A program made the translations under genes and the position numbers. From contig CAKZJM010000215.1 of the NCBI GenBank assembly GCA_936943315.1, forward strand, positions 1-7,960: a DNA stretch of 7,960 bases, written 5' to 3'. This DNA comes from an uncultured Methylophilus sp. (GTDB lineage: Bacteria > Pseudomonadota > Gammaproteobacteria > Burkholderiales > Methylophilaceae). Position 1 is the first letter of the stretch. Each line of letters starts with the position of its first letter. This document shows, piece by piece, positions 5,288 to 7,960 of the stretch. The notes beneath the pieces are model-generated. The model had not been told where the DNA came from. It did not search any database and was given only the letters and a program-made list of their open reading frames with translations.

Positions 5288-7243
5288 ATGGGGTATAGCA
5301 CCGAACTCAAAAACCATCAGAACGAACAGCACAAGTTCAGGGTTCGTCTGGTTTTTCTGATTTTATTGGTATTGAGTGCCTTTTCGGCGCTACTTGGCCG
5401 TTTCTACTACCTGCAAGTGTTCCGCTATGATTACTACCAGACACTGGCCGAAAACAACCGCATTTCAATTGTACCGATTACGCCTAACCGCGGCCTGATC
5501 TCAGACCGCAATGGCATCATCCTGGCGCATAACTTTTTTGTCTACACGCTGGAAATCACGCCCTCAAAAACTGACGGCCTGCAGGACACCATTGCCGAAC
5601 TGGGCAAGCTGGTCGAAATTTCGGCCACCGATTTAAAACGTTTCAAAAAATTACGGGCGCAAAGCCATACCTTTGAAAGCATCCCCATCCGCACCCACCT
5701 CAACGAATACGAAGCGGCCAAATTTGCGGTTAACCGTTTCCGCTTCCCCGGGGTGGAGCTTAAATCACGGTTGTTCCGCCATTACCCTTATGGCACGCTG
5801 GGCACGCATGGCATCGGTTACATCAGCCGCATTAATGAAAACGACCTCAAACAGTTAAAAGAAAACAGCCAGCTCTCTAACTACAAGGGCACCGAGCACA
5901 TTGGCAAGGCTGGCGTTGAGCAAGCCTACGAGGCGGAATTACATGGCGTCACCGGTTTCCAGCAGGTTGAAATTGACGCAGACGGCCGCGCCGTACGGGT
6001 GCTTTCGAGTGCCTCACCCACTTCAGGCAATAACATCGTACTGTCGATGGATGCCAAATTGCAGGAAATTGTCGAACATGAATTTGCCGGGCGCCGTGGC
6101 TCGCTGGTGGCGATCCAACCTAAAACCGGCGAAGTGCTGGCAATGGTCAGCATGCCGTCATTCGATGCCAATTTGTTTGTAGACGGCATTGATTACGATA
6201 ACTGGAATAACCTCAATAATTCTCTGGACAAGCCGCTGATCAACCGGGCACTCAAGGGCATTTATCCGCCAGGCTCAACCTTCAAACCGTTTGTGGCTTT
6301 GGCAGGGCTAGAGTCTGGCAAGCGTCAGCCGCCATTTACCATTAGCGATCCGGGCTATTTCACCTTGCCCAACAGCCGCCATCGTTACCGCGACTGGAAA
6401 CCCTCAGGCCATGGCGCAGTGGATATGCGCAGGGCCATTACGGTTTCTTGCGACACTTTCTTTTATGGCCTGGCGGTGGAACTGGGCATTGAACGGTTAA
6501 CGGATTTTGTACGTCATTTCGGCTTTGGCGAAAAAACCAATATTGATATTCAAGGGGAACTGTCAGGCTTGCTGCCCACCCCCACCTGGAAACAGAAACG
6601 CTACAAGCAGCCGTGGTACATGGGCGAAACGGTGATTGTCGGCATTGGCCAAGGTTACACCTTGGTCACGCCCATGCAATTGGCCTATGCCACGGCCACA
6701 CTGGCCAATAACGGCAAGGCCATCCGGCCACACTTGGTCAATGCGATTGTGGATGCCAAAACCAATCAGGTGAAAATGCTGCCGCACACCCTTGCAGACC
6801 AGCTCAACCTCGATGTACAAAACCTGGAAATCGTCAAACTGGGCATGATGGATGTAACCCGGCCTGGCGGGACGGCTGCCGCCGTCGGCGCCAATGCCGG
6901 GTATGATATTGCAGCCAAAACGGGTACGGCGCAGGTAGTTGGCATCAAGCAAAACGAAAAATACAATGAAAAACTGATTGCCGAGCGTCATCGCGATCAC
7001 GCCTGGTTTATCGCCTATGCCCCGGCTGAAGACCCCAAGATTGCCATTGCGGTGATTGTGGAAAATGGCAGCCATGGCGGTTCTACCGCCGGGCCGATTG
7101 CACGTAAAGCCATGGATTACTATTTGCTGGGCAAAGTGCCGGTCGATCCAACCGTGGATCCGGCATTAGACCCCGCGGCGACCGCAGCGCCTGGCACCAC
7201 GGTCACTAACGCCCCTGAAGTCGAGGAGGAGCCTCATGATTAG
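5288..7243 (+). CDS. mrdA: Penicillin-binding protein 2 (class B, elongasome DD-transpeptidase)
   Basis: PBP2 cross-links new glycan strands made by its partner RodA during lateral wall growth and is the target of mecillinam-type beta-lactams in enterics. The 651-residue product has a short cytoplasmic N-terminus, one membrane anchor at about 19-37, a pedestal domain opening with PNRGLISDRNG (66-76), and a transpeptidase domain at about 260-610. All three active-site motifs are intact: Ser330-Thr-Phe-Lys333 in PPGSTFKPF, Ser387-Cys-Asp389, and Lys544-Thr-Gly546. Ser330 has the same number as the E. coli PBP2 nucleophile. The Ser-Cys-Asp second motif is characteristic of PBP2 as opposed to FtsI. 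The last 40 residues are an Ala/Pro/Thr-rich tail ending EEEPHD. The ATG at 5288 lies four bases after mreD and lacks a strong Shine-Dalgarno. Its last eight bases overlap rodA. Confidence 0.98.
   Translation: MGYSTELKNHQNEQHKFRVRLVFLILLVLSAFSALLGRFYYLQVFRYDYYQTLAENNRISIVPITPNRGLISDRNGIILAHNFFVYTLEITPSKTDGLQDTIAELGKLVEISATDLKRFKKLRAQSHTFESIPIRTHLNEYEAAKFAVNRFRFPGVELKSRLFRHYPYGTLGTHGIGYISRINENDLKQLKENSQLSNYKGTEHIGKAGVEQAYEAELHGVTGFQQVEIDADGRAVRVLSSASPTSGNNIVLSMDAKLQEIVEHEFAGRRGSLVAIQPKTGEVLAMVSMPSFDANLFVDGIDYDNWNNLNNSLDKPLINRALKGIYPPGSTFKPFVALAGLESGKRQPPFTISDPGYFTLPNSRHRYRDWKPSGHGAVDMRRAITVSCDTFFYGLAVELGIERLTDFVRHFGFGEKTNIDIQGELSGLLPTPTWKQKRYKQPWYMGETVIVGIGQGYTLVTPMQLAYATATLANNGKAIRPHLVNAIVDAKTNQVKMLPHTLADQLNLDVQNLEIVKLGMMDVTRPGGTAAAVGANAGYDIAAKTGTAQVVGIKQNEKYNEKLIAERHRDHAWFIAYAPAEDPKIAIAVIVENGSHGGSTAGPIARKAMDYYLLGKVPVDPTVDPALDPAATAAPGTTVTNAPEVEEEPHD
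7223..7231 (+). promoter_or_regulatory. Strong rodA Shine-Dalgarno inside mrdA
   Basis: GAGGAGGAG contains the near-perfect AGGAGG at 7224-7229, six bases before the rodA ATG at 7236. The same bases encode three consecutive Glu residues near the PBP2 C-terminus. It is the strongest ribosome binding site in the window and fixes the rodA start. Confidence 0.8.
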
Positions 7244-7960
7244 ACAATGGATAGGCCATTTTATCCGGCATATCGACTCCATCCTGCTCGCCACGGTGCT
7301 GATGGTGCTGGTGGTGGCGTTGATGGTGCTTTATAGCGCCTCGGGGCAATCATTGCTCAAGGTCAATGCGCAGCTGATTAATATCGTGGTGATGATGGCG
7401 GTGATGTTGCTGGTCGCCAATACCCAGCCTCAGCATATAGAACGCATCGCCTTGCCTGCCTACTTGCTGGGGCTGGCACTGTTGATTGCGGTGGCGCTGG
7501 TCGGCGATATTAGCCACGGCGCCCGCCGCTGGTTAAACCTGGGGGTGACCAAAATTCAGCCTTCTGAACTCATGAAACTGGCTGTACCTATCATGCTGTC
7601 GTGGTACTTCTCCAAGCGCGAAAGTATGTTGCGCACAGCCGATTATGTGGTGGCAGGCGTGATTCTGCTGGTGCCGGTGCTACTGATTGCCAAACAGCCT
7701 GACCTGGGCACGGCGACCCTGGTATTTGCGGCCGGATTTTATGTGATTTTTCTGGCCGGCCTGAGCTGGAAATTTATTTTTGGCAGCGCGATTGCATTTG
7801 GTGCCGCCTTACCCATTTTGTGGTCGATGTTGCATGATTACCAGCGCCGCCGCGTAGAAATATTAATAGACCCTAGCCAGGATCCGCTGGGCGCCGGTTA
7901 CCATATTATCCAGGCCACCATTGCGATTGGCTCAGGCGGCATGACCGGCAAAGGCTGGCT
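7236..7960 (+). CDS. rodA: Rod shape-determining protein RodA, SEDS glycosyltransferase, N-terminal 241 residues (cut by right window edge)
   Basis: RodA is the SEDS-family peptidoglycan polymerase that works as a complex with PBP2. Translation from the ATG at 7236 gives MIRQWIGHFIRHIDSILLAT and stays open to the edge: 241 complete codons of an expected 370 or so. Hydrophobic helices alternate with family motifs: LMVLYSASG (29-37), GARRWLNLG (95-103), QPSELMKLAVP (108-118), KQPDLGTA (153-160), HDYQRRRVEIL (200-210), DPLGAGYHIIQ (216-226) and AIGSGG (230-235). The essential Asp of the HTDFIFA motif (Asp262 in E. coli) would lie just beyond the window and cannot be checked. The start sits within the last codons of mrdA in another frame, behind a strong ribosome binding site, which fits coupled synthesis of the RodA-PBP2 pair. 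The pattern SDYQRxRV-DPLGAGYH favours RodA over FtsW, as does its position. Confidence 0.97.
   Translation, partial: MIRQWIGHFIRHIDSILLATVLMVLVVALMVLYSASGQSLLKVNAQLINIVVMMAVMLLVANTQPQHIERIALPAYLLGLALLIAVALVGDISHGARRWLNLGVTKIQPSELMKLAVPIMLSWYFSKRESMLRTADYVVAGVILLVPVLLIAKQPDLGTATLVFAAGFYVIFLAGLSWKFIFGSAIAFGAALPILWSMLHDYQRRRVEILIDPSQDPLGAGYHIIQATIAIGSGGMTGKGW

Noticed and set aside
6563..7075. 170-codon open frame on the minus strand opposite mrdA
   Set aside because: It overlaps the transpeptidase domain including the KTG motif, has no family resemblance and is explained by codon bias of mrdA.

Overview
The window looks like a chromosomal housekeeping segment from a betaproteobacterium. The evidence is the protein sequences themselves, for example the MreB N-terminus MFGSLNSYFSNDLAIDLGT and its GGPNGKK loop, and the order gatCAB divergent from mreBCD-mrdA-rodA, which is familiar in Betaproteobacteria. 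The moderate base composition and the style of the proteins suggest a methylotroph of the Methylophilaceae, but that placement is an impression and has not been tested.

Left arm (1-2527, minus strand): three genes read leftward as gatC-gatA-gatB, with gatB cut by the left edge. They encode GatCAB, the amidotransferase that converts misacylated Glu-tRNA(Gln) and/or Asp-tRNA(Asn) into the correct Gln-tRNA or Asn-tRNA. The GatA catalytic Lys-Ser-Ser residues and the first metal-site residues of GatB are visible. gatA and gatB are three bases apart and probably translationally coupled. gatC and gatA are separated by 81 bases that hold a short imperfect direct repeat.

Centre (2528-2654): a 127-base divergent intergenic region. 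A perfect TATAAT on the minus strand overlaps a TATTAT on the plus strand, so both operons may fire from one nearly symmetric -10 element. The mreB leader also holds a small potential stem-loop and a clear Shine-Dalgarno sequence.

Right arm (2655-7960, plus strand): mreB-mreC-mreD-mrdA(PBP2)-rodA, with rodA cut by the right edge. This is the core elongasome (Rod complex). MreB forms membrane-bound actin-like filaments. MreC and MreD link them across the inner membrane. RodA polymerises glycan strands and PBP2 cross-links them. The genes are tightly packed: mreC/mreD overlap by 4 bases, mreD/mrdA are 4 bases apart and mrdA/rodA overlap by 8 bases. All checked active-site motifs are intact, and PBP2 has its catalytic serine at residue 330.

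No mobile element, CRISPR array, RNA gene, pseudogene or foreign-looking gene was seen, and no gene-free stretch exceeds 127 bases. I found no new system here. The items worth a second look are regulatory details: the shared divergent -10 element, mreC without a Shine-Dalgarno sequence behind a small inverted repeat, and the rodA ribosome binding site built into the last codons of mrdA.
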